The notes under the pieces are model-generated. The model ran no database searches, was not told the origin of the DNA, and saw nothing but the letters and a program-made list of their open reading frames with translations. Below, in pieces: positions 26,362 to 35,296 of a stretch of DNA of 64,000 nucleotides. Both the position numbers and the translations under genes were made by a program. Source of the DNA: Duffyella gerundensis (lineage in GTDB: Bacteria; Pseudomonadota; Gammaproteobacteria; Enterobacterales; Enterobacteriaceae); the NCBI RefSeq assembly GCF_001517405.1, contig NZ_LN907827.1, positions 1,680,587 through 1,744,586 on the forward strand, read 5' to 3'. The stretch's first letter is position 1. Each line of letters starts with the position of its first letter.

Positions 26362-28116
26362 ATGGATGACTTAACCCTGCGTTATTACGATGCAGAAATG
26401 CGCTACCTGCTTGAAGCTGGTGAAGAGTTTGCCCGCGCGCATCCGGATCGCGCGGCACTGCTTAATCTGGATAAATCGGGCGCCCGCGATCCTTACGTTG
26501 AGCGCCTGTTCGAAGGTTTTGCTTTTATGATGGGGCGCCTGCGCGAAAAGCTCGATGACGACCTGCCGGAACTGACGGAAGGGCTGGTCACACTGCTGTG
26601 GCCACACTATCTGCGCACTATTCCGTCGATGTCGGTGGTGGCGTTCAGCCCTGACTGGCGTGAAATGAAGGAGAAAATAGCGCTGGCGAAAGGCGCTGAA
26701 GTCCTCTCCCGACCAACAGGCGACAAGGCGACACGTTGCCGCTACACCACCACCCGGGAGATCAGCCTGCAGCCGCTGGCGCTGGAGCAGGCCGCGCTCT
26801 TTACCGATCCAGACGGTCGATCGGTGGTGCGTCTGCGTTTTGCCTGTAGCAGCCTGGCTGACTGGAGTCGGGCGGACCTCAGTCTGATTCCGTTTTACTT
26901 TGATGCCGACGCCCCGCTGGCCTGCGCCATGCATGAAGCTTTTACCTTACAGACCGCAGGCATCTGGCTGCGCCTGCCCGGCGATGCGCAGCGTCGCCCG
27001 CTGGACGCGCGCTTTACCGCGCTGGGATTTGGTGAGGAGGATCGGCTGTGGCCCAGGGGTAACAGCAGCTTCAGCGGTTATCAGCTACTGCTGGAATACT
27101 TCACTTTCCGCGAAAAGTTTATGTTTACCGGCCTGCGTGGGCTGGAGAATATCGCGCTGCCCGCCTCACTGCCGTGGTTTGAAATTGACGTTGTGCTGGC
27201 GCAGCGCTGGGAGCACGACTTTACCTTTAGTGAAAAACATCTGCGGCTGCACTGCGTGCCAGTGATCAACCTCTTTCCGCTGGAGTCTGATCCGCTGACG
27301 CTGAATGCCCTGCAGACCGAATACCTGCTGCGCCCGATGCGTGTGCAGGACGGGCATACCGAAATTTATTCTGTTGATTCGGTAATCTCGTCGGGCAAAC
27401 AGACCTGGGTGCCTTTTTCCAGCTTCCGCCATAAGGGCGGAATGATGCGCCACGACGCGTCGGAATATTACTACCATTCCCGCGTGCGCCGTGGCGCTTC
27501 GGGGCTGCATAACACCTGGCTTATTGTGGGCGGTGAAGCCTTTGATAATCACAGCGTACCCGATGATGAAAGCCTGTCGCTGACCCTCACTGGCACCAAT
27601 GGCCAGTTGCCGCGCCGCGCCCTGCAAAGCACGGTATTGGATACCGCGATAATCACCAGTTCGACCCGCGTCGGGGTGCGCAATCTTTGTGCGCCAACGC
27701 TGCCCTGTTATCCGCCCGATCGTGACCGCTTTCACTGGCGCGTGCTGAGTCATCTCGGCAGTAACTTCCTGTCGATGATGGACAACGCCGAAGTACTGCG
27801 CGGCACGCTGGCGCTGTATGAGTGGACCGGCAGCGAGATGAACCGCCGCCGTCTGGAGGCGATAGTCGCCGTCAGCCACAGTGAAAGCGAGCGTTTTGAG
27901 CAGGGCTTCCTGCTGCGCGGCGTACAGATTGAGGTGACGCTCGACAGCCAGGGATTTGCCGGGCACGGAGATATCTGCCTGTTTGGTGAGATGCTCAGCC
28001 ACTTTTTCGCCCTTTATACCGATATCTATCTGTTTAACCGCCTGATTATTATTCTGCAACCCACCGGAGAGCGCCTGGAATGGCAAGAGAAACACAACCG
28101 CCGTATCCCCGGCTAA
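26362..28116 (+). CDS. tssF: T6SS baseplate protein TssF
   Basis: The 584-residue product is a full-length TssF (it opens LTLRYYDAEMRYLLEAGEEF; LTEGLVTLLWPHYLR is at about residues 71-85). TssF forms the baseplate wedge with TssG, TssE and TssK. The ATG follows tssA by 37 bases. Its 3' end overlaps tssG by 37 bases in another frame, a common arrangement for this pair. No damage is visible. Confidence 0.95.
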   Translation: MDDLTLRYYDAEMRYLLEAGEEFARAHPDRAALLNLDKSGARDPYVERLFEGFAFMMGRLREKLDDDLPELTEGLVTLLWPHYLRTIPSMSVVAFSPDWREMKEKIALAKGAEVLSRPTGDKATRCRYTTTREISLQPLALEQAALFTDPDGRSVVRLRFACSSLADWSRADLSLIPFYFDADAPLACAMHEAFTLQTAGIWLRLPGDAQRRPLDARFTALGFGEEDRLWPRGNSSFSGYQLLLEYFTFREKFMFTGLRGLENIALPASLPWFEIDVVLAQRWEHDFTFSEKHLRLHCVPVINLFPLESDPLTLNALQTEYLLRPMRVQDGHTEIYSVDSVISSGKQTWVPFSSFRHKGGMMRHDASEYYYHSRVRRGASGLHNTWLIVGGEAFDNHSVPDDESLSLTLTGTNGQLPRRALQSTVLDTAIITSSTRVGVRNLCAPTLPCYPPDRDRFHWRVLSHLGSNFLSMMDNAEVLRGTLALYEWTGSEMNRRRLEAIVAVSHSESERFEQGFLLRGVQIEVTLDSQGFAGHGDICLFGEMLSHFFALYTDIYLFNRLIIILQPTGERLEWQEKHNRRIPG

Positions 28117-29165
28117 GCCCGCGGATGGAAGCCGATTTGACGCGGATGAACTTCTACCGCTTCTGTCAGCTGCTGGAAAAACAGCACCCGGACCGGCCAT
28201 TGCTCGGCAGCTCCAGCCATCCGCAGGATGATGCGGTGCGCTTCAGCCCGTGGCCGGGCATGGGCTTTCCGGCCAGTGAACTGAAAAGCGTGGAATACAG
28301 TGAGGATGATGCCGGTGCAGCGCCCAAAGTACGTACCACTTTTATGGGCGTCTACGGGGTGGATTCTCCGCTGCCGACCGCCTATCTCGACGACATCAGC
28401 CAGCGACGAGAGGGACATGAGGCGTTGCAGGATTTCCTCGATATCTTCAGCCATCGCATCCTGACGCAGTTCTACCGCATCTGGCGTAAGTACTCTTATC
28501 CGGCCACCTTTGAGAGTGGCGGAACGGACAGCATTTCCCAGTCGCTGCTCGGATTAGTTGGCCTGGGGATTCCCGGCACCGCCAGCTATATCGCCACGCC
28601 AGTTTCGCGCTTTCTGGCGCTGCTCGGTGTATTGCGCCAGCCGGCAAAAACGCAGGAGGGCGTACAGGCCATCGTGCGCCTGCTGGCACCGGAGACGCAG
28701 GCGCGAGTCAGCCCGTATTGCCTGCGCCCGATTAACATCAGCCAGCCACTCGCTTTTTACGGCGAGCGGGATTTTCTACTGGATGGCAATACGCCGCTGG
28801 GCGATGAAGTAATGGATACCAGCAGTCAGTTACTGATTGAATTAATGACCGAGTGTGAGCGCGAAGCGCAGGGCTGGAAGCCGGATGGCCAGCTGTATCA
28901 AGACTTCCTGGTAATGCTGCGCGTCTATCTCGGCTGGCGCTTTAAAGCGAAAATTCGGCTGACGGTCAGCACGGCGCTGCTGCCGGTGGTGCCTCTCGGC
29001 GAGGCGCCGTTCTGGCTGGGAATGAGCGGCGTGCTTGGTGTGGAGGGCAAAACGCTTCCCGATGATATTCCGCGAACGTTTACCACCGAGCTTGGCAGCT
29101 ATTACGGCCTGCAACCCAGCCTACAGGAACAAGGAAATCAGCGTGTTCATTACCAGTTTGACTAA
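28080..29165 (+). CDS. tssG: T6SS baseplate protein TssG
   Basis: The 361-residue TssG (MNFYRFCQLLEKQHP near residue 22, VEYSEDD and FMGVYGVDSPLPTAY further on) is the second wedge component. It starts within tssF and its end overlaps the likely tssJ start at 29143, so tssF-tssG-tssJ are tightly coupled. Length and motifs are normal for the family. Confidence 0.95.
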   Translation: MARETQPPYPRLSPRMEADLTRMNFYRFCQLLEKQHPDRPLLGSSSHPQDDAVRFSPWPGMGFPASELKSVEYSEDDAGAAPKVRTTFMGVYGVDSPLPTAYLDDISQRREGHEALQDFLDIFSHRILTQFYRIWRKYSYPATFESGGTDSISQSLLGLVGLGIPGTASYIATPVSRFLALLGVLRQPAKTQEGVQAIVRLLAPETQARVSPYCLRPINISQPLAFYGERDFLLDGNTPLGDEVMDTSSQLLIELMTECEREAQGWKPDGQLYQDFLVMLRVYLGWRFKAKIRLTVSTALLPVVPLGEAPFWLGMSGVLGVEGKTLPDDIPRTFTTELGSYYGLQPSLQEQGNQRVHYQFD

Positions 29166-29688
29166 ACCCACCCGCTGGCTGCTGCCTTTGCTGGCGATCA
29201 GCCTCAGCGGCTGCGGGCTGACGCAGAGCGTCACTGACACCACCCGTTCGGCGGTATCGTCCATTTTTTATAAAAAGATTACCCTACTGCAGCTTGATTT
29301 CACTGCGCGCGAAGCACTGAATACCGACACGCGTGAAAATCACACCCGCTCGCAGTCCGTGGTCATCCGCATTTATCAGCTGAAGGATCGTAAAACCTTC
29401 GACACGCTGGTTTATCAACAGCTGGCTACCGATGGCGAGCGGCTGCTGGGTAAGGATCTGCTGGCCAGCCGTGATGCCGTGCTGACGCCGGGCGGTGCGA
29501 TAAACCTCACTATGCCGATAGAGCCACACGCACAGTTTGTCGCCGTGGTGGCGCTGTTCCGTCATCCGGACCTGACCAACAATAGCTGGCAGCAGGTGCT
29601 CGATCGCGAAGCGCTTGAGCCCGATCGCGCGCTCGTTCTGCAAGCAGATGACAACAGCCTAATCCTGCTCCCACTCAAGAATAAGTGA
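29143..29688 (+). CDS. tssJ: T6SS outer-membrane lipoprotein TssJ
   Basis: The best start is the GTG at 29143, with AAGGA seven bases upstream; it gives 181 residues with a lipoprotein signal ending in lipobox LSGC. The mature part has the TssJ pattern of beta strands with conserved SVVIRIYQLKD and the L-TPGG segment. TssJ anchors the TssM periplasmic domain to the outer membrane. The upstream frame is open but lies inside tssG. The 205 bases after the stop contain no gene before array 2. Confidence 0.93.
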   Translation: MFITSLTKPTRWLLPLLAISLSGCGLTQSVTDTTRSAVSSIFYKKITLLQLDFTAREALNTDTRENHTRSQSVVIRIYQLKDRKTFDTLVYQQLATDGERLLGKDLLASRDAVLTPGGAINLTMPIEPHAQFVAVVALFRHPDLTNNSWQQVLDREALEPDRALVLQADDNSLILLPLKNK

Positions 29689-29893
29689 TGCCCGACGCAC
29701 GCGGATTTTTTGCCCCTGTCAGTAATATCAACAATAAGCCGCTTGCTTATAGCCAAAGTATCTTTTGCTGCGGCCTGAGGTTAAATCTTTATGAGCTTAT
29801 ACCGGTAAGCCATTCGGATGAGTGAGCGCCGCCAGCCCAGACGCAACGTTAAATATGACGAATATAAAGAGTCTACTCATCAGGAATGCTCAT

Positions 29894-30406
29894 ATGCGTA
29901 AATGGATATTATTAATACCTTTGGTTGTATTGGTTTCAGGTTGTTCGCAGGTTGGAGGTAATGGCTATACCGCGGGAGATATCCGTGGAATTAACCATAT
30001 GCCATACGTAATTAATTCGATGAATGTTAATGGTTTTGGTGGGCCTAATATGGGGGCTTACGGTGAGGGGGGCGGATATTGCTGCATCCTGCTGCCGGAT
30101 AAATGGTCGCCGGGATTAAAAGCACGCGTGGAATGGGAGGTCGATCCCAATACCGCATCTGAGTTTCCGGGTTATAAGCATCGCGAGGAATATTTGAAAT
30201 GGGAAAAGGAAGTAAAAGCCAGTTTCCGGAAGCACCGTGCGGTAGTGGATATTCCTGAATATGGCGAAGAGCGCTGCGGTATTAAGGTGCATTTCCTGCC
30301 CTGCAATGAGATTAAGGTCACAACAATCTGTGACGGCTACGGTACGTCAAAGTACCCAATTAAAGAGCCCAGAGAAATGAAGGAGCCTGCACAATGCCCG
30401 AAATAA
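29894..30406 (+). CDS. DUF3304 lipoprotein, array 2 copy 1
   Basis: The ATG at 29894 with AGGAA seven bases upstream gives 170 residues, a compact signal peptide and lipobox VSGC. The mature protein has GYTAGDIRGINHMPYVIN, GGGYCCILLPDKWSPGL and a C-terminal CGIKVHFLPCNEIKVTTIC with YPIKEPREMKEPAQCPK. It is the only array 2 copy with an ordinary start. It is clearly the same family as array 1 but a different subgroup. Probable immunity to a second DUF2235 lipase. Confidence 0.86.
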   Translation: MRKWILLIPLVVLVSGCSQVGGNGYTAGDIRGINHMPYVINSMNVNGFGGPNMGAYGEGGGYCCILLPDKWSPGLKARVEWEVDPNTASEFPGYKHREEYLKWEKEVKASFRKHRAVVDIPEYGEERCGIKVHFLPCNEIKVTTICDGYGTSKYPIKEPREMKEPAQCPK

Positions 30407-30993
30407 ATCTCATATTGCCCTCCCGGAAGCCTGCTGAATTTTATCAAAAGATACGATTCCAGCTTATGCCGGAGCAGCTTTTTATTCACTGGATATGGGT
30501 TATTTGTTTGGTTTTATCTGTTTCAGGTTGTTCCCAGCCCGGAGGTAATGGCTATACCGCGGGAGATATCCGTGGAATTAACCATATGCCATACGTAATT
30601 AATTCGATGAATGTTAATGGTTTTGGTGGGCCTAATATGGGGGCTTACGGTGAGGGGGGCGGATATTGCTGCATCCTGCTGCCGGATAAATGGTCGCCGG
30701 GATTAAAAGCGCGCGTGGAGTGGGAGGTGGATCCCAAAACCGCATCTCAATTTCCGGGTTATAAGCATTGGGAAGAATATTTGAAATGGGAAAAGGAAGT
30801 AAAAGCCAGTTTCCGGAAGCACCGTGCGGTAGTGGATATTCCTGAATATGGCGAAGAGCGCTGCGGTATTAAGGTGCATTTCCTGCCCTGCAATGAGATT
30901 AAGGTCACAACAATCTGTGACGGCTACGGTACGTCAAAGTACCCAATTAAAGAGCCCAGAGAAATGAAGGAGCCTGCACAATGCCCGAAATAA
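30394..30993 (+). CDS. Chimeric DUF3304 lipoprotein, array 2 copy 2
   Basis: The frame opens with an effector-type start (MPEINLILPSRKPAEF) inside the end of copy 1 and runs without a break into a hydrophobic segment, lipobox VSGC and a full DUF3304 domain, 199 residues in all. About 28 codons at the 5' end align with the N-terminus of the downstream effector (for example PEQ at the same place). Translation could begin by coupling at 30394 or at an internal ATG at 30466 that gives a normal signal peptide; no strong ribosome binding site supports the latter. The mature region nearly equals copy 1. Confidence 0.75.
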   Translation: MPEINLILPSRKPAEFYQKIRFQLMPEQLFIHWIWVICLVLSVSGCSQPGGNGYTAGDIRGINHMPYVINSMNVNGFGGPNMGAYGEGGGYCCILLPDKWSPGLKARVEWEVDPKTASQFPGYKHWEEYLKWEKEVKASFRKHRAVVDIPEYGEERCGIKVHFLPCNEIKVTTICDGYGTSKYPIKEPREMKEPAQCPK

Positions 30994-31562
30994 ATCTCAT
31001 ATTGCCCTCCCGGAAGTCTGCTGAATTTTGTGAAAACAGACGATTACAAACAAGCCAGAAAAAGTGTTTTACTCACGGAATGTTATCTGTTTTTTTATTT
31101 TTATTCATTTCAGGTTGTTCCCAGACCGGAGGTAATGGCTATACCGCGGGAGATGTCCGTGGCTATAACCATACCAGCCAGGGAATAAATCGTTTCACGG
31201 TTAATGGTTATGGGGGAGGCGTAAGAGGGAATACCTGCTGCATCCTGCTGCCGGATAAATGGTCGCCGGGATTCAAAGCGCACGTGGAGTGGGAGGTCGA
31301 TCCCAAAACCGCATCTCAATTTCCGGGTTATAAGCATTGGGAGGAATATTTGAAATGGGAAAAGGAAGTAAAAGCCAGTTTCCGGAAGCACCGTGCGGTA
31401 GTGGATATTCCTGAATATGGCGAAGAGCGCTGCGGTATTACGGTGCATTTCCTGGCCTGCAACCAGATTAAGGTCACGACAATCTGTGACGGCTACGGTA
31501 CGCCAAACTATCCGATTAAAGAGCCCCTGGATATGAAGGAGCCCGCGCAATGTCCGAAATAA
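30981..31562 (+). CDS. Chimeric DUF3304 lipoprotein, array 2 copy 3
   Basis: This 193-residue frame again begins with the effector-derived MPEINLILPSRKSAEF, followed by ENRRLQTSQKKCFTHG and a hydrophobic stretch ending in lipobox ISGC. An internal ATG at 31080 would give a short signal peptide. The mature N-terminal region is the HTSQGINRFTVNGYGGG version, and the C-terminal part reads CGITVHFLACNQIKVTT. As in copy 2, the first codons overlap the preceding gene by 13 bases. Confidence 0.75.
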   Translation: MPEINLILPSRKSAEFCENRRLQTSQKKCFTHGMLSVFLFLFISGCSQTGGNGYTAGDVRGYNHTSQGINRFTVNGYGGGVRGNTCCILLPDKWSPGFKAHVEWEVDPKTASQFPGYKHWEEYLKWEKEVKASFRKHRAVVDIPEYGEERCGITVHFLACNQIKVTTICDGYGTPNYPIKEPLDMKEPAQCPK

Positions 31563-32131
31563 ATCTCATATTGCCCTCCCGGAAGTCTGCTGAATTTTGT
31601 GAAAACAGACGATTACAAACAATCCAGAAAAAGTTTTTTACTCACGGAATGTTATCTGTTTTTTTAGTTTTATTCATTTCAGGTTGTTCCCAGCCCGGAG
31701 GTAATGGCTATGCCGCGGGAGATGTCCGTGGCTATAACCATACCAGCCAGGGAATAAATCGTTTCACAGTTAACGGTTATGGGGGAGGCGTAAGAGGGAA
31801 TACCTGCTGCATCCTGCTGCCGGATAAATGGTCGCCGGGATTAAAAGCGCGCGTGGAATGGGAGGTCGATCCCAATACCGCATCTGAGTTTCCGGGTTAT
31901 AAGCATCGGGAGGAATATTTGAAATGGGAAAAGGAAGTAAAAGCCAGTTTCCAGAAGCACAGTACGGTAGTGGATATTCCTGAGTATGGCGAAGAGCGCT
32001 GCGGTATTACGGTGCATTTCCTGGCCTGCAACCAGATTAAGGTCACGACAATCTGTGACGGCTACGGCACGCCAAATTATCCGATTAAAGAGCCCCTGGA
32101 TATGAAGGAGCCCGCGCAATGTCCGAAATAA
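31550..32131 (+). CDS. Chimeric DUF3304 lipoprotein, array 2 copy 4
   Basis: Almost the same as copy 3 (MSEINLILPSRKSAEF start, lipobox ISGC, internal ATG at 31649), with DPNTASEFPGYKHREE as in copy 1 and FQKHSTVV as private changes. It directly precedes the frameshifted effector and overlaps its start by 13 bases, so it would be the cognate immunity partner of that effector. Confidence 0.75.
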   Translation: MSEINLILPSRKSAEFCENRRLQTIQKKFFTHGMLSVFLVLFISGCSQPGGNGYAAGDVRGYNHTSQGINRFTVNGYGGGVRGNTCCILLPDKWSPGLKARVEWEVDPNTASEFPGYKHREEYLKWEKEVKASFQKHSTVVDIPEYGEERCGITVHFLACNQIKVTTICDGYGTPNYPIKEPLDMKEPAQCPK

Positions 32132-34424
32132 ATCGCGCGCTACCCTGCCGGGCTCCCCCTGAATTTCCTGAAAATGGGCGGCTTTTCCTGACCCCGGAGC
32201 AGATTACGGCAAACTATCGTAAGCAGACGCTTGAAGAAAGGCAGTTCAGCAATAAATTAATGAAGCAGGCAGAAAAACGGCTAATGCCGCCCTGTTGCCA
32301 TAGCCTGCATATCAGCCTTTTTTTGACGGCACCGGCAACAATGACGAAAACGATACCAACATAGCCAGGCCGCCGCATCCCACTAATATTGCCAGGCTGT
32401 TTCATGCCACCTATCCCACCAGTGGACAGCAACAAGGGTATTTCTCCTACTACATGCCAGGGGTGGGCACACCATTTCCGAAAATTAATGAGTTTGCTTA
32501 TAGCAGCGATGGCCTGAAGTATGCCCTGGGCGGAGAGGACCGGATTAACTGGGCGATGCTGCGGTTGGTCGATGCGCTGATGATTGCTATTACGCCAACG
32601 CGTAAGGGGCTGAGTGATAGCGTGGCGCGAGAGCAGATCGTTGCCATGCGCGCGCACTGGCCGCTGAGCGGTGAGGTGAATCGACGCCGTGCGATTGATA
32701 CCTTGCTGCAACCACTGCGAGCCAGAGTGGTACAGGCGCGGCCGCAGCCCATCGCCCTTAAGCTGTTTATCTATGGCTTTTCGCGCGGCGCGGCGGAAGC
32801 TCGTGCTTTTGCCAGCTGGCTGTCGGAGCTGTGTGTCGATCCAGTCAGCGACAATGTGGATCTTTCGCTGCTCGGTCTGCCGCTCAGCATTGAATTTCTC
32901 GGCCTGCTGGATACCGTGCCCTCGGTGGGCATTGCACGTCTGATACCGGGTTTTGACGGGCATATGAGCTGGGCCAGCGATACTCAGCAGCTGCCGCTAG
33001 CCAGCCGTTTCCCTGGCCTAATTAAGTGCTGTCATCACTTTATTGCCGCTCATGAACAGCGGTTGAGCTTTCCGCTGGACTCGGTGCGACGCCCGGAAGG
33101 CCATTACCCCGCAAACACATCAGAGGTTGTTTATCCTGGTGTGCACTCTGACGTCGGCGGCGGTTATCCGCCTGGTGAACAGGGAAAATCCCGCGGTAGC
33201 GTGGGTGAAATGCTGTCGCAGATTGTATTACATGATCTTTACGCCGCCGCGTTTGACGCCGGTGCACCGCTGGCAGTGCTCCCTAATAAAATTCCATCGC
33301 CTATCAAGCATATGCAGCCATCACGAAAAATGTCTCGTGACGCCATGACAGAATTTGATATATCAACAAACCTAATCAACCGCTTTAACGCCTGGCGCAA
33401 ATTAACCCTGCTCGATGGGGCGGCATCGCAGGCAGATATCGCGACTGCTGAACAGTACGGCTATCAACCTTTGCAACTTACCTGCACCCTGGAAAATGCA
33501 ATTATTCGGCAAATGGCCTGGATGACCGCCTGGCGTATCGGCCGCTACACGCATAACAGCCTGTTGACACAACCGTTCTACCTTAATGCCCCACAAAAGG
33601 ATGCAGTCGGGCTGGAGAAAGACAAGAACAACTACGATATGGCGCTCAAAAAGTTTCGTCATGCGCTTAAGAACGTGCGTCGCGATCGCCCAAACTGGCA
33701 GGACAGCATTACGCCGGGGCCGCCCGATTATGAGCCCACCACCGGGCAGTATCAGCTGCGTGAGGGCGCTCGCGAGTTTGAGCACGACTATCGCAACTGG
33801 TTTCGCGATATCAATGGCAGCCCAGCGGAGAGAGTTATTCAGGTGGCGCTGGATGGCGTGTTGAAACACCCGGTCTATCTGCTCAATGGGGATGATGAAA
33901 ATAATGAGTATGAGCAGATGCGCAAAGAGGGTGACTATTACTTTGGGCGCCTGTTCAGCGACAGGCTGGGCACCAACACCCGCAAAGAGCCGGAAGCGCA
34001 GGTATTGGCACTGTTTGACGAGCATATACACGATTCACGCGCCTGGTTTATGCAAAGCACGCTGGGCGGACGTGAACCCTGGAGCGGCTACTTTCGCTAT
34101 CGCATGATCTATTGCGGTGATAAAGCCAGCAAGCAAACACGGCTGATTTATCTCAACGGGCAGGTTATGGGAGCCCGACAGGTTTCAGGATCTGCTGAAT
34201 ATATCGTTGAATCGCGTGTGGTACAGGGCGGTATAACGGAAGCCCACAAGGTACGCGAACTTGCCAGCGGGAAGACTGAAATACTGTCGCCCGGCAATAT
34301 GCTGCCATTCAGTAACCAGCCCGTTCTGAACGCTGCTCGCGAAAGCGCGCGCATCAGCGCTGAGCATCATCATCAGCATATACAGCTTGCTCTCATGAAA
34401 ATAAAGAGTGAGTGGAATGCTTAA
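32119..34424 (+). pseudogene. DUF2235 (Tle1-type) effector with a one-base frameshift
   Basis: The first 81 codons (MSEINRALPCRAPPEF and on to LMPPCCHSLHISLFL) end in a stop at 32362-32364. The rest of the protein continues in the next frame from 32325 (DGTGNNDENDTNIARPPHPT) to 34424. Eight T residues, instead of the seven at 32318-32324, would restore one frame of 768 residues, with GFSRG at about Ser222, HSDVGGGY and HDSRAWF intact. The C-terminus lacks the hydrophobic segment of the other effector. The gene may be a fresh pseudogene, phase-variable, read by slippage on the T tract, or affected by a sequencing error. Confidence 0.85.
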
Positions 34425-34489
34425 AACAGTATGCGGGTATTGAATAATCTGCTTAACACCCCCCGTTTATAACCGATTAAGGATAAAGA

Positions 34490-34942
34490 ATGCCTCATGC
34501 ACATCGTTCTCCCTCGCTGTATGAAATTCTGTATGGCAATTTTAGTGGCGGGCTGGATCTGCATCACGTTAGCGAAGAGAACCAGGTGATCCTCTCGGTG
34601 CTCGACAATATGCAGCGCATCCTCAATTGCCGTGCCGGTACGCTGGCGCATTTGCCCAATTATGGACTGCCAGATATGACGAAAATTCTGCAGGGAATGC
34701 CTGGCACCGCACACCAGTTGATCACCACGCTTTCTGATGTGCTGCTCCAGTACGAGCCACGCCTTAACAGCATCAGGGTCGACATGCTGCGGCAGGTTAT
34801 TCCCGGCGAGCTGCGTTACGCTATCGATGTCGAGCTGAAAGGCATCGGCCTGGTGCGCTACGGCACTGAATTTATGCCGGAAGGCAAAGTCCTGATCCGC
34901 TACCTGAAACAGCAGCAGGTTATTCATCAAAATGCGTTATAG
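34490..34942 (+). CDS. tssE: T6SS baseplate protein TssE (gp25-like)
   Basis: The 150-residue protein has the gp25/lysozyme-like pattern of TssE: SLYEILYGNFSGG, the NCRAGTLAHLPNYGLPD segment and a C-terminal E-L-x-Y-A-I-D-V-E-L run. AAGGATAAAGA precedes the ATG. It is separated from tssJ by array 2 and the broken effector, which suggests that the effector module was inserted between tssJ and tssE. Confidence 0.94.
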   Translation: MPHAHRSPSLYEILYGNFSGGLDLHHVSEENQVILSVLDNMQRILNCRAGTLAHLPNYGLPDMTKILQGMPGTAHQLITTLSDVLLQYEPRLNSIRVDMLRQVIPGELRYAIDVELKGIGLVRYGTEFMPEGKVLIRYLKQQQVIHQNAL

Positions 34943-35296
34943 GGTGTCCTGACTTTGTCCACACCGTGCAAAAAACACAGTTCAACGTCTGATAATAATC
35001 TGCATGAAACCTTAATGGCTTATTTACCATTACGTAATTTTTCAGCCGGTAATAGAAACGCTGACTCCCTGCAATTAATGATTTATTAACCGCCTCTTAA
35101 GTCAGCCGGAATATATCCCAGGCTGGGATGTCGTGCGGCCAGATTACTTAACTCCTTTATCTGCTGCTAATTAATTCAGCATACAGAGCAGCTAAGCTGT
35201 CGCCTTGCGGCACAGGAAGGCGCTGAACCATCAGAGCGTGCCGCGGAATAAATAATTCACCGCTTTCCCGTCATCCTGTTAAATGGATATTCAGTT
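34943..35296. other. Non-coding gap between tssE and the tagA-like gene
   Basis: These 354 bases hold no convincing open frame, RNA gene or strong terminator. The composition is AT-rich in the middle. It probably contains a separate promoter for the downstream gene, but no clear -35/-10 pair was identified. Confidence 0.5.

Larger units (their letters stand above)
29894..32131 (+). repeat. Array 2: four overlapping tandem lipoprotein genes
   Basis: The units are about 570-590 bp and are joined by a 13-base overlap in which the ATG of an effector start lies inside the end of the preceding lipoprotein gene. Copies 1 and 2 share an MPYVINSMNVNGFGG version of the N-terminal region, copies 3 and 4 a HTSQGINRFTVNGYGGG version. 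The segment is visibly AT-richer than the tss genes on either side. Confidence 0.95.
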
